Positions 21,414 to 29,421 of a stretch of DNA of 54,875 bases are shown here, one piece after another. A model generated the notes under the pieces. That model searched no databases, was not told the DNA's origin, and saw only the letters and a program-made list of their open reading frames with translations. This DNA is from Azotobacter paspali (GTDB lineage: Bacteria > Pseudomonadota > Gammaproteobacteria > Pseudomonadales > Pseudomonadaceae): assembly GCF_042434745.1 (NCBI RefSeq), contig NZ_JBHLSS010000021.1; one strand, written 5' to 3'. The translations under genes and the position numbers were made by a program. The first letter of the stretch is position 1; the number at the start of each line of letters is the position of its first letter.

Positions 21414-22772
21414 TTATCTGCTGCGGCGGTTCGGCAACTCGACCACAGATGCTGCTTCCTTGATGCCGGCGGCTTCGAGCATGGCCTTCGTCGCGGTCTC
21501 GACGGATTGGCGCACCGGATCGAGGTCAAGGCGGGCATAGATCGCCGTAGCTTGATGTGTCTTGTGGTTGAGGCTCTTGCCGATGATTGCCAGCGAGGCG
21601 CCGGTCTTGGCCTGCCAACTGCCCAGGGTGCGGCGCAGGTCGTGAATGCGCAGGTCGGTCATGTCGTAGTCGGCAGGATCGATCTCCAGCGCATCGGCGA
21701 CGGCGCGGTAGCACTTCTCCGCAGTGGCGGGCGCCTCGATCAGCAGCCGGTCGGCGCGCTGGCGTTCGTCGTCGGTCAGCTTGCCGGCAGTTTGCAGCAG
21801 GTCGAGAAGGCGACGGACACTGGCGCGGCGCAGGATGGTCGCCCATGCCTTCTTCGGCTCAACCAGATGGCCGGTCACGCCCGTGCCGGGGAACACAAAG
21901 GGGGAAGCGCCAGCGGCCCGTTTGCGTGCCCGCAGCGTAGCGACGGCTTCGGGCGGCAAGGGGACGTTCTGCGGGGTGCCGTTCTTCGTCATACCGATGC
22001 GCCAGATACCGGCATCAAGATCGATATCGCGCCAGGCCATTGCCTGTACGTTCGAGCGGCGGGCGCCGCTCAGCAGCGACAGCAGGAAGTAGTCGCACAG
22101 GGAGGACTCCGCAATGGCGGGCAGTAGGTGCGGCAGCTCACTGGCCTGTGCGAAGCGGTCGCGTGACGGTGCGGGGTTCTTCTGAATGCGGCTAGCCGGA
22201 TTGGTGCCGTCGAAGTGCTCATGGTCGGCGGCGAAGGTGAACACAGCAGAGATGATGGCGACAGCCTTGTCGGCTTGGGCTGCGCTTTTCTTTGTTGCTT
22301 TGGCGTGGATCGCCTTCACGTCAGAGCGGGTGATGTGCGACAGCTTCTTCGCTTTGATCGACTCAAGATATAAGCGCAGCGAGTCCCGGTAATCCCTCTT
22401 CGTCTTTTCGCTCAGCGGCGAGCCGTCGCGCTTCTTCTTGCTGTCCAGGAACATCTTGAACAGCTCGGCAAAGGTCGGTTCTTCGCGGATCGCTCGGCGA
22501 GCGGCGGCAGGGTTTGCCCCGGTGGCGAACTCGCCGAGGATTTTCTGTGCTTCACCGCGCGCCTGTTCAACCGTCATGCCGGGGAATGTGCCCAGCTTCA
22601 CCCATGTCATGGATGCGCCAACACGCTTGACCACATAGAAGGTTCGGGCGCCGGCAGCGGTGATCCGCATCGCCAGCTTCGGTACTTCAGTGTCATAGAC
22701 GGTCAGCCGCTTGCCGGCCTCGGGAGGAGCTAGCGCCAGTAGGGCTGTTTTTGTGAATTTCAGCTTTGCCAT
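21414..22772 (-). CDS. int: Tyrosine recombinase integrase of the element
   Basis: 452 residues from the ATG at 22772 (MAKLKFTKTALLALAPPEAG), preceded by GGTGAA; the open frame upstream to 22823 runs through the putative arm sites and is unlikely. The N-terminal arm-binding domain is DUF4102-like (KRLTVYDTEVPKLAMRITAA), followed by a core-binding domain. The catalytic domain has Arg in LLSGARRSNVQAMAW, HDLRRTLGSW, LNHKTHQATAIY and the nucleophile Tyr in AIYARL. This is the P4-type integrase that uses tRNA 3' ends. It lies near the right repeat, distal to the intact tRNA, and is transcribed inward. Confidence 0.9.
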   Translation of the reverse strand: MAKLKFTKTALLALAPPEAGKRLTVYDTEVPKLAMRITAAGARTFYVVKRVGASMTWVKLGTFPGMTVEQARGEAQKILGEFATGANPAAARRAIREEPTFAELFKMFLDSKKKRDGSPLSEKTKRDYRDSLRLYLESIKAKKLSHITRSDVKAIHAKATKKSAAQADKAVAIISAVFTFAADHEHFDGTNPASRIQKNPAPSRDRFAQASELPHLLPAIAESSLCDYFLLSLLSGARRSNVQAMAWRDIDLDAGIWRIGMTKNGTPQNVPLPPEAVATLRARKRAAGASPFVFPGTGVTGHLVEPKKAWATILRRASVRRLLDLLQTAGKLTDDERQRADRLLIEAPATAEKCYRAVADALEIDPADYDMTDLRIHDLRRTLGSWQAKTGASLAIIGKSLNHKTHQATAIYARLDLDPVRQSVETATKAMLEAAGIKEAASVVELPNRRSR

Positions 22773-22791
22773 AGGTTCACCTTGCCTGTTT

Positions 22792-22848
22792 CGGGCTAGC
22801 GCCGGGCTAGCACGGGCTATCAAATTTGGTCAATTTTCGTGATAGCCC
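22792..22848 (+). repeat. Putative integrase arm-type sites, right end
   Basis: CGGGCTAGC (22792-22800), CGGGCTAGC (22803-22811) and CGGGCTATC (22813-22821) are tandem, with an inverted GATAGCCC at 22841-22848. They lie between the integrase start and the right attachment repeat, and match the pair at 3251-3270. They overlap the expected integrase promoter region, so binding could also autoregulate int. Confidence 0.45.
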
Positions 22849-22931
22849 AGCAAGGTGAAAATACGCTGTAAGCCGCATTCTGTATAGCTTCGTAAAGGTT
22901 CGTAAATGAGCGGGTATTTATATGCCCTCTG

Positions 22932-23016
22932 ATTCGTAATGAGAAGGTCGAGGGTTCGATTCCTTTCACCGCACCAGAAAAATCAAGGCCTGCAGCGATG
23001 CGGGCCTTTTTCGTTT
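22932..23016 (+). repeat. Right attachment repeat (displaced tRNA-Thr 3' half)
   Basis: This imperfect copy of 3159-3244 retains the anticodon loop, T-arm and terminator. It lacks one G in the acceptor stem (CACCGCACCA instead of CACCGGCACCA) and has CT for TC in the terminator stem. It has no 5' half, so it is not a tRNA. Extra TTCGTAA copies upstream (22888-22910) resemble the crossover core. Confidence 0.85.
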
Positions 23017-23321
23017 CAGGGGGGGCTGATGGAGGAACGAAAGCGGCGACCGGATCGGCCCGTACCTTGATGCGAGTTTGGCGCTGGCGTGACGTAGCGT
23101 CGGTGCTGCTGGCCGGTGGTCAGTCAAGCGTTGAAGATGGCGCCAGAACCACGGAGGACTCCGCTTTGCGGTGGCTTGCCGCCGGACCTGCCGGCGCGGT
23201 TCGGGGATGGCGGATGCGGGTGGATGCCGTGTTGGCGGACCGGCTGAAGAGCCACGTACCGCCGGATATAGCGGTTTCCGGCAATCGCGGGCCGCACGCG
23301 GCATTCCGCTGGCCGTTTCCC
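23017..23321. other. Intergenic stretch between the right attachment repeat and the rsmZ control region
   Basis: No supported gene. Open frames across it continue through the GacA box and rsmZ and look like chance frames in high-G+C DNA. No clear promoter or repeat seen. Confidence 0.5.
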
Positions 23322-23339
23322 TGTAAGCCATCGCTTACG
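23322..23339 (+). promoter_or_regulatory. GacA-binding upstream element of the RsmZ-like sRNA
   Basis: TGTAAG-CCATCG-CTTACG matches the GacA consensus TGTAAG-N6-CTTACA at 11 of 12 defined bases. A TAGATT -10-like box lies at 23384-23389, giving a predicted start about 60-65 bases downstream of the element, the usual spacing for rsm genes. Response-regulator control by GacS/GacA is therefore expected. Confidence 0.8.
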
Positions 23340-23396
23340 GCAGATCGAGAGTTTTCCCGATTTGCCGGGGGCGCTCATCCGGGTAGATTGAATCCC

Positions 23397-23541
23397 ACGA
23401 AGACGTCGACGGATCGACGCAAGCCGACCAAGGATGGCGGCCAGGGAGAGTCGCAGGATCGCGGCTTCATCAGGACGATGAACCCAGGGATGTGGTGGTG
23501 AGACATGAACGGCGAGGCTGACCCCTCGCCGTTTTTGTTTT
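23397..23541 (+). ncRNA. rsmZ: RsmZ-type CsrA/RsmA-sequestering small RNA
   Basis: About 145 bases with six GGA motifs (at 23411, 23432, 23445, 23456, 23473 and 23488). Two are displayed in hairpin loops: CGTCGA/TCGACG around CGGA (23404-23419) and TTCATC/GATGAA around AGGAC (23466-23482). It ends in a strong terminator (ACGGCGAGG 23509-23517 with CCTCGCCGT 23524-23532, then a T-rich tract). Sequence and order of motifs follow pseudomonad RsmZ, as recalled. RsmZ titrates RsmA/CsrA and frees target mRNAs under Gac control. The 5' end is estimated from the -10 box, not mapped. Azotobacter is known to carry several rsmZ copies; which one this is cannot be told here. Confidence 0.8.
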
Positions 23542-23568
23542 TGCGCCGGAAGAGTTGTGGCGCCGAGA

Positions 23569-24468
23569 TCACCGGCGGCCCGTGGGCGGGCCTTCCAGGC
23601 AGCGGTTCAAATGGCTCAGGAACGCCTGCATCGAAGGCGTCTGTCCGATCGGCTTGCGCTGCAGCAGGCCGAGCGAGCGCCGGGTGGGCTGTTCGACCGG
23701 CAGCACCGACAGATCCGCGCCGATGTGCAGGAATGTCGTGCAACTGGCCGGCAGCAGGGAAAACCCTATGCCTTCGCGTACCAGGGCGGCGGCGGTGCTC
23801 ATGTGCGCCACTTCCCAGGCGGGTTGCGCGGTCACGCCCAGGTGGCGCAGCGCCTCGTCGGCCAGCGGGCGGATGCTGGTGTCCGCCGTCAGCGCGATGT
23901 AGGGCAGCGTTTTCCACGTGTCCGGCTCCTTCGACGCGCCTTCCTGGCGCACCAGCAGCACCAGATTGTCGTCCAGCAGCGGCTCGAAGCCGAGACCCGA
24001 CAGGTCCTCCGGCAGCGAGGTGATGCCCGCGTCCACCTCGCCGTTCTGCACCCATGCCTTCACTTCCCCGGCCCGGCCGTCGCGCAGGCTGATCTTCACG
24101 CCGGGATGGTCGCGGCCGAACGCGGCGATGACCCCTGGCAGGAAGGAGGCCGCCGCCGTTGGCAGCGCGCCCAGGCGGATCGTGCCGCGGATCAGGTTCA
24201 GCGCCTCGTGGGCATCGCGTATCGCATCGTCCATGTCGCGCAGCATCCGCCGCGCCTGGGGCAGGAAGTGCTCGCCCGCCGGGGTCAGCTCGACGCTGCG
24301 TGTATTGCGCGCCAGGAGCCGCAGGCCGAGCGCGTCCTCGAGCTTGCGGATGCTGTAGCTCAGCGCCGGCTGCGACAGGTGGAGCTGTTCCGAGGTTCGC
24401 GTGAAGCTCGAGGTTTCGGCGATCAGGATGAAGGCACGCAGTTGACGAAAGCTGATATCCATGAGCAT
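23569..24468 (-). CDS. LysR-family transcriptional regulator
   Basis: 299 residues. The N-terminal winged HTH is typical: ISFRQLRAFILIAETSSFTR, SEQLHLSQPALSYSIRKLED, GLRLLARNTRSVELTPAG. The effector domain follows (IRLGALPTAAASFLPGVIAA, GEVDAGITSLP). ATGs at 24468 and 24462 are both possible; neither has a clear Shine-Dalgarno. It is divergent from the AtuA-like operon, with a 17-bp dyad of LysR-box type (24490-24506) between them, so it probably controls that operon in response to its substrate or a breakdown product. Ligand unknown. Confidence 0.85.
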   Translation of the reverse strand: MLMDISFRQLRAFILIAETSSFTRTSEQLHLSQPALSYSIRKLEDALGLRLLARNTRSVELTPAGEHFLPQARRMLRDMDDAIRDAHEALNLIRGTIRLGALPTAAASFLPGVIAAFGRDHPGVKISLRDGRAGEVKAWVQNGEVDAGITSLPEDLSGLGFEPLLDDNLVLLVRQEGASKEPDTWKTLPYIALTADTSIRPLADEALRHLGVTAQPAWEVAHMSTAAALVREGIGFSLLPASCTTFLHIGADLSVLPVEQPTRRSLGLLQRKPIGQTPSMQAFLSHLNRCLEGPPTGRR

Positions 24469-24489
24469 GGCTTGCTAATAAAAATAATG

Positions 24490-24506
24490 GATCAATTTAT
24501 ATGATC
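24490..24506. promoter_or_regulatory. Candidate LysR operator in the divergent promoter
   Basis: GATCA-ATTTATA-TGATC is a perfect 5-bp inverted repeat that contains the T-N11-A LysR-box pattern. It lies in the A+T-rich gap between the LysR gene and the AtuA-like operon. Confidence 0.5.
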
Positions 24507-24571
24507 TTTAAAATTCACAGAATAATCGATTGCCCTCACCATGGCTCCGGACTCACGCTGGAGCTGAAGCG

Positions 24572-25921
24572 ATGACAACGATCCATATCGGCTGTGGGGC
24601 GGGCTTTGCCAACGATCGCCCCGATGCGGGACTGCGCCTGGCGCAGGATCTGGCCCGACGTTCCGGTCGACGCTATCTCATGTACGAACTCCTGGCCGAA
24701 CGTACGCTGGCCGAGGCGCAGTTGCGCAAGCAGGCCGATCCCCGCACGGGATACGCCGCGCGTCTATTCGACTTCCTCCAGCCGGTGCTGGACACCTGCA
24801 TCGAGGCGGGTATCCCGATCGTCACCAATGGCGGCGCGGCCAACCCTCGTGCGGCGGCCGAGCGGCTGCGGGCCGAACTGGGCGGGCGCCATGCCGGCCT
24901 GCGTATCGCCTGCGTGCTGGGCGACGATCTGATGGGGATGGACCGCCGGCGCCTCGGCCAGTGGCTCGACCTCGGCGACCCGCGGGACGAGCTGGTTTCG
25001 GCGAACGTCTACAGCGGCGCCGACGGCATCGTCCGGGCCCTGGACGAGGGCGCCGCCATCGTGCTCTGCGGCCGGGTCGCCGACCCGTCCCTGGCCGTCG
25101 GTCCGATCCGCCACGCCCTGGGCTGGGCCGCCGACGACTGGGAGCGGATGGCCATCGCCACCGTGGCCGGACACCTGCTGGAATGCTGCACCCAGGTTAC
25201 CGGTGGCTATTTCGCCCATCCCGGCGTCAAGGAGGTGCCCGACCCGGCCAACCTCGGCTGTCCGATCGCCGAGGTCGCCGCGGACGGTCGCCTGGTAATC
25301 ACCAAGACCGCCGGTTCCGGCGGTTGCGTCAGCGAGCGCACGGTCAAGGAGCAGTTGCTCTACGAGGTGCACGATCCGCGCCGCTATCTCACCCCCGACG
25401 TGATCCTCGACCTCGGCGCGGCACGGGTGGAGGCCGTCGGCGACGACCGCGTCGCGGTCGACGGCATCCACGGCCATCCGCGCCCCGATACGCTCAAGGG
25501 CCTGGCCGGCGTGCGCGGGCTCTGGTTCGGCGAGGCGGAAATCTCCTATGCCGGTGCCGGCGCCGTGGCCCGGGCACGGCTCGCCCGGGAAATCCTGCTG
25601 CAGCGCTTCGACCTGCTGGCGCCGGGCGTGCAGCCCTGGATCGATCTGGCCGGCGTCGCCAGCCTGTTCAACGATGCGCGCGGCGACTACCTCGCCCGGC
25701 GCCTGGACCTGGCGTCCGAGGTGGACGACGTGCGCGTCCGGGTCGGCCTGGTGCATCGCGACCGCGCTCTGATCGAGACGCTGCTGGCCGAGGTCGAGTC
25801 GCTCTACACCAACGGTCCGGCCGGCGGCGGCGGGGTGCGCCGGCATATCGGCGAATCCATCGCCACCCGCGACTTCCTGATTCCCCGCGAGGCAATCGAA
25901 ACACGTCTGGAGTGGTACTGA
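24572..25921 (+). CDS. AtuA-like protein (DUF1446 / acyclic terpene utilisation family)
   Basis: 449 residues from the ATG at 24572 (TTIHIGCGAGFANDRPDAG), with GGAG upstream; the ATG at 24530 adds an atypical leader. The family signature is present: GRRYLMYELLAERTLAEAQL, then GIPIVTNGGAANPRAAAERL, and TKTAGSGGCVSERTVKEQLL. DUF1446 proteins include AtuA of the citronellol/geraniol pathway, but many, like this one, sit with organic-acid carriers, and their reaction is unknown. The stop overlaps the ATG of the next gene (TGATG). The terpene role is not supported by the neighbours here. Confidence 0.75.
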   Translation: MTTIHIGCGAGFANDRPDAGLRLAQDLARRSGRRYLMYELLAERTLAEAQLRKQADPRTGYAARLFDFLQPVLDTCIEAGIPIVTNGGAANPRAAAERLRAELGGRHAGLRIACVLGDDLMGMDRRRLGQWLDLGDPRDELVSANVYSGADGIVRALDEGAAIVLCGRVADPSLAVGPIRHALGWAADDWERMAIATVAGHLLECCTQVTGGYFAHPGVKEVPDPANLGCPIAEVAADGRLVITKTAGSGGCVSERTVKEQLLYEVHDPRRYLTPDVILDLGAARVEAVGDDRVAVDGIHGHPRPDTLKGLAGVRGLWFGEAEISYAGAGAVARARLAREILLQRFDLLAPGVQPWIDLAGVASLFNDARGDYLARRLDLASEVDDVRVRVGLVHRDRALIETLLAEVESLYTNGPAGGGGVRRHIGESIATRDFLIPREAIETRLEWY

Positions 25922-26244
25922 TGAACGCGACCATCATCCTCGCCGAGCATGCCCACGCCCGTGCCGGCGACAAGGGCAACATCCTCAGCATCGCCGTGTT
26001 CCCGCTGGATGCGGCGCACTATGAATGGCTGCGGCGCGAGCTCACTGCCGAGCGGGTCGCCGAGCATTTCGCCAGCCGTCGCCCGACGCGCGTCCGGCGC
26101 CATGAGATCGACTCGCTCAAGGCACTCAACTTCGTGCTGGAGGACGCGCTGGAAGGCGGCGTCAACCGCAGTCCGGGTCTCGACCGGCACGGCAAGAGCC
26201 TGAGCTACCTGCTGCTGTCGATGCGTCTGCCGGCTCCCGGCTGA
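25921..26244 (+). CDS. AtuA-like small partner (ferredoxin-fold C-terminal domain as separate protein)
   Basis: 107 residues: ATIILAEHAHARAGDKGNIL, then SIAVFPLDAAHYEWL, KALNFVLEDALEGGVNRS, and LDRHGKSLSYLLLSMRL. This corresponds to the small C-terminal domain fused to DUF1446 in some AtuA proteins; here it is a separate gene overlapping the upstream stop by one base. Strict co-translation suggests the two form one functional unit. Function unknown beyond that. Confidence 0.65.
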   Translation: MNATIILAEHAHARAGDKGNILSIAVFPLDAAHYEWLRRELTAERVAEHFASRRPTRVRRHEIDSLKALNFVLEDALEGGVNRSPGLDRHGKSLSYLLLSMRLPAPG

Positions 26245-26315
26245 TCCGCCGCCGCGCCGCGCTTGCAAGCGATCGGGCCCGCCCCCGCGGGCCGGCTCGC
26301 AAAATAAAAACAATC

Positions 26316-27638
26316 ATGAGGTTCCTTGCCATGCTCACCGCACTTGGCTTCTGCATGATGCTCGCCATCATCGCGCTGATCCTGTTGCGCAGGATCAGCC
26401 CGGTGGTGGCCTTCACGACGATTCCCGTCGTCATCTGCCTGCTGGCCGGCTTCTCGCCGCCGCAGATCGGCGAGTTCATCAGGACCGGTCTGCTCACGGT
26501 CGCGCCGACCGCTGCGCTGTTCCTGTTCGCCATTCTCTACTTCGGCATCATGCGCGATCGCGGTCTGTTCGATCCGCTGGTCGACTTTCTCATCCGCCGC
26601 ACCGGCGGCAAGCCGCTGGCCGTGGCCCTGATCACGGTGCTGATCACCACGGTGGTCCATTTGGACGGCGTGGGCGCGGCGACTTTCCTGCTCACCATTC
26701 CGGCCCTGCTGCCCTTGTACAAGCGGCTGAACATGAGCCCGACGATGCTCCTGCTGCTGGTCGGCACCACCGCCGGTGTCGTCAACATGGTGCCCTGGGG
26801 CGGCACGACGGCGCGGGCGGCGGCGACCACCGGCCTCGACGCCACCGGGCTGTGGCTCGGCCTGATCCCGGTCCAACTGGTCGGTTTCGCCTGCATGCTG
26901 CTGATCGCCGCCTGGCTCGGTCTGCGCGCGCAGCGGCGGATGCCGGTTTCGCTCGGTGCGGCGTCGAGCTTCGACCCCGCCCTGGCCCGGCCCGCGCCAC
27001 GCGAGCACGGGCTGTCGCCAGGCTGCCTGCGCTACTGGCTCAATGTGGCGTTGACCGCCGCTATCCTGCTCTGCCTGTTCACCGGCATCTTCCCGCTCTA
27101 TGCCTGCTTCATGGTCGGCCTGGGCATCGCGCTGCCCCTCAACTTCGCCTCGCTGGAGGCTCAGGCCGAGCGCATCAAGGCGCATGCCGCCGATGCCCTG
27201 CAGATGGTCATGGTGATGATGGCCGCCGCGGTGCTCCTCGGCGTGCTCGCCGGGGCCGGAATCTCCGACGGCATGGCCCAGGCGCTGATCGACATCCTGC
27301 CCGCCGGATCGGCGCAGTACCTGCACCTGATCGTCGGCGGCCTCGGCGTACCGTTGGGAATGATCTTCTCGCCCGACGCCTATTATTTCGCCCTGCTGCC
27401 GGTGATCCGCGACGTCGCGGTGGCTGCCGGCGTACCGCTGGAGGCCGTGGCCCGCGCCATGCTGATCGGCGAAAACGCCGGCTTCTCGATCAGCCCGGTG
27501 GTGCCCAGCGTCTACCTGGCACTGGCGCTCGCCGGCGTCGAACTGCGCCGGCATATCGCCTACAGCTTCTTCTGGGCCTGGGGCGTGAGTCTGGCAATGC
27601 TGGCATTCGCCCTGGCGAGCGGCGTGGTCCGCTTCTGA
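26316..27638 (+). CDS. CitMHS-family citrate/organic-acid carrier
   Basis: 440 residues, strongly hydrophobic with about 11-12 predicted membrane spans. Family features include VHLDGVGAATFLLTIPALLP and NMVPWGGTTARAA in the first half, then GVPLGMIFSPDAYYFALLPV in the second. CitMHS carriers move metal-citrate complexes with protons across the inner membrane. With the AtuA-like pair upstream and an OprD porin downstream, this looks like the inner-membrane step for a tricarboxylate or related acid. An ATG at 26331 is an alternative start. Confidence 0.8.
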   Translation: MRFLAMLTALGFCMMLAIIALILLRRISPVVAFTTIPVVICLLAGFSPPQIGEFIRTGLLTVAPTAALFLFAILYFGIMRDRGLFDPLVDFLIRRTGGKPLAVALITVLITTVVHLDGVGAATFLLTIPALLPLYKRLNMSPTMLLLLVGTTAGVVNMVPWGGTTARAAATTGLDATGLWLGLIPVQLVGFACMLLIAAWLGLRAQRRMPVSLGAASSFDPALARPAPREHGLSPGCLRYWLNVALTAAILLCLFTGIFPLYACFMVGLGIALPLNFASLEAQAERIKAHAADALQMVMVMMAAAVLLGVLAGAGISDGMAQALIDILPAGSAQYLHLIVGGLGVPLGMIFSPDAYYFALLPVIRDVAVAAGVPLEAVARAMLIGENAGFSISPVVPSVYLALALAGVELRRHIAYSFFWAWGVSLAMLAFALASGVVRF

Positions 27639-27646
27639 GCGGCTCC

Positions 27647-27678
27647 CGATGACGGGAGAGGCCGCGCTCCCGTCATCG
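27647..27678 (+). terminator. Perfect 12-bp hairpin after the CitMHS gene
   Basis: CGATGACGGGAG (27647-27658) pairs fully with CTCCCGTCATCG (27667-27678) around AGGCCGCG, 9 bases after the stop. The T tract is poor, so it may act as an attenuating or mRNA-stabilising hairpin between carrier and porin genes. Confidence 0.5.
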
Positions 27679-27815
27679 CTTCATGCCGCTTTCTCGCGGG
27701 AGCGGTCCACGCCGGCCGCCGTCACCGGAGTTTCCCCTTCGTGCAACGTTTCCGCCGTCGCGGAGGGGCCCTCTTTTGCGCCTTTTCCACCGATCTTCAC
27801 CGGTAACAAGAACAA

Positions 27816-29078
27816 ATGAAGAACGCCGAACCGCACTTTTCGCTCCGATACTCGCCTGTCATGGTCCTGGCTCTAGCGGGCCTGTTGCCCACGGCCCAGG
27901 CCGACTTTTTCGAGGATGCCAGGGGGACCTTGAACCTGCGCAACTACTACATGAACCGCAACATGGTCGACCGCGCCACCCAGGGCAAGCGCGAGGAATG
28001 GGCCCAGGGTTTCATCCTCGACCTGCAATCGGGTTACACCGAAGGGCCGCTCGGCTTCGGCATCGACGTGCGCGGCCTATGGGCGATCAAGCTCGACGGC
28101 GGCAAGGGCACCGCCGGCAACGAAATGCTCCCCATCCACGACGACGGCCGTCCGGCCGACGACTTCGGCCGCGTGGCGGTGGCCGGCAAGCTGCGCTTTT
28201 CCGGAAGCGAACTGAAGATCGGCGAATGGAGCCCGGCGCTGCCGATCCTCAATGCCAACGACGCCCGTGTGCTGCCGCAAACCTTCCAGGGCGGCATGCT
28301 CACGGTCAGGGAGATCCCCGGCGTCACTTTCCATGCCGGCCAGATGCGCGCCAACAGCCCGCGCAACGACGCCAGCCTGCAGAACATGTCGCTCCACGGC
28401 TCGTCGTCCGGCGCCACCTCGGACCGTTACAACTTCGCCGGCGTCGAATATCGCTTCAACGACAGCCGGACCACGCTCGGCGCCTGGTTCGGCCAGCTCG
28501 AGGACATCTACAAGCAGCGCTACTTCGAGATCCGGCATCTCCAGCCGCTGGGCAGGAACTGGTCGCTCTCCTCGCGGTTGGGCCTGTTCAGCGGCGAGGA
28601 GGACGGCCGGGGCGAGGCGGGCGATCTGGACAACAAGACCCTGACCGGCCTGTTCGCCCTCAAGGCCGGCGCCAACACCTTCACCTTCGCCTTCCAGCGG
28701 CTCAGCGGCGACGACCGCTGGCTGCGCCTCAACGGCACCATCGGCAGCATGCTGCCCAACGACGTGTTCACCACCAGCTTCGACAACGCCCGCGAGGAGT
28801 CCTGGCAATTGCGCCACGACTACGATTTCGCCGCCCTCGGCCTGCCGGGACTGACCTTCATGAGCCGCTATATCGGCGGCAAGAATGTGCACACCGCGAC
28901 GGTCAGCGACGGTGAGGAGTGGTCGCGGGAGAACGAGCTGGCCTATGTGGTGCAGAGCGGCGGGCTGAAAAATCTGTCCGTGCGCTGGCGCAACGCCAGC
29001 CGGCGAGCCGATTGGGGCAGCAACACCAGCTACGACGAGAACCGGCTGATCGTAAATTATCCAATCTCGCTGTTTTGA
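27816..29078 (+). CDS. OprD-family outer-membrane porin
   Basis: 420 residues. A signal peptide ends near residue 29 (LALAGLLPTAQA-D), followed by the OprD start FFEDARGTLNLRNYYMNRNM, then repeated amphipathic strands and QMRANSPRNDASLQNMS. The last residue is Phe, as required for Bam-dependent outer-membrane assembly. OprD channels are substrate-selective for small acids and amino acids. Position after a CitMHS gene suggests entry of the same substrate. Length is typical. Confidence 0.85.
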   Translation: MKNAEPHFSLRYSPVMVLALAGLLPTAQADFFEDARGTLNLRNYYMNRNMVDRATQGKREEWAQGFILDLQSGYTEGPLGFGIDVRGLWAIKLDGGKGTAGNEMLPIHDDGRPADDFGRVAVAGKLRFSGSELKIGEWSPALPILNANDARVLPQTFQGGMLTVREIPGVTFHAGQMRANSPRNDASLQNMSLHGSSSGATSDRYNFAGVEYRFNDSRTTLGAWFGQLEDIYKQRYFEIRHLQPLGRNWSLSSRLGLFSGEEDGRGEAGDLDNKTLTGLFALKAGANTFTFAFQRLSGDDRWLRLNGTIGSMLPNDVFTTSFDNAREESWQLRHDYDFAALGLPGLTFMSRYIGGKNVHTATVSDGEEWSRENELAYVVQSGGLKNLSVRWRNASRRADWGSNTSYDENRLIVNYPISLF

Positions 29079-29421
29079 AGAAGAGCCGAGTCCCGCTGGC
29101 GATCCGCTCGTCACCGGACCGACGGTGTGCGGGCGGGCGCGGGTAGCCTCGACCGGAGTTCACCTGTCTGTCCGTAATTGCCGGTTTGGTTATGTCTGCA
29201 AATCGGGCATATACCGGGACGGAGCGCAGTCGCGCAACTTTCGAGGTCCGATTGTAGGCTATGAAAATCACCCGGGACCGGTAGATCCTGGGATGCAGCC
29301 TTCGACTGATCCGTTGCGTTTGTTTACCTGTTTTTAAAACCAACCTTTTATCGCTGGTCAGCCTTGTGGTTAGCTTGATCTCTCGGTTAATGGCTATTTG
29401 CCTTTACGGGGGCCGACAAGA
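29079..29421. other. Intergenic region upstream of cas3
   Basis: 343 bases without a supported gene. The last 120 bases are A+T-richer (for example around 29325-29350) and probably contain the cas promoter and any H-NS or IHF-type control, but I cannot assign -35/-10 boxes with confidence. Confidence 0.4.

Larger units (their letters stand above)
3159..23016. mobile_element. Integrative element in tRNA-Thr, satellite-like backbone with a defence-like cargo operon
   Basis: About 19.8 kb bounded by the direct repeats at 3159-3244 and 22932-23016. It encodes a tyrosine integrase next to the right repeat, an AlpA-like regulator, a primase-helicase and several small proteins, all leftward, and a six-gene rightward operon (3412-16547). 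I see no capsid, tail, portal or conjugation genes. That fits a phage satellite or mobilisable island rather than a full prophage or an ICE. Integrase arm-like repeats (GGGCTATC/GGGCTAGC) occur near both ends. Boundaries at base level depend on where strand exchange occurs inside the repeat. Confidence 0.8.

Noticed and set aside
22932..22979. Second tRNA gene at the right end of the element
   Set aside because: It has only the 3' half of tRNA-Thr, with a base missing in the acceptor stem.
22998..23501. 167-codon plus-strand frame after the right attachment repeat
   Set aside because: It runs through the GacA box and the RsmZ-like sRNA and encodes nothing recognisable.
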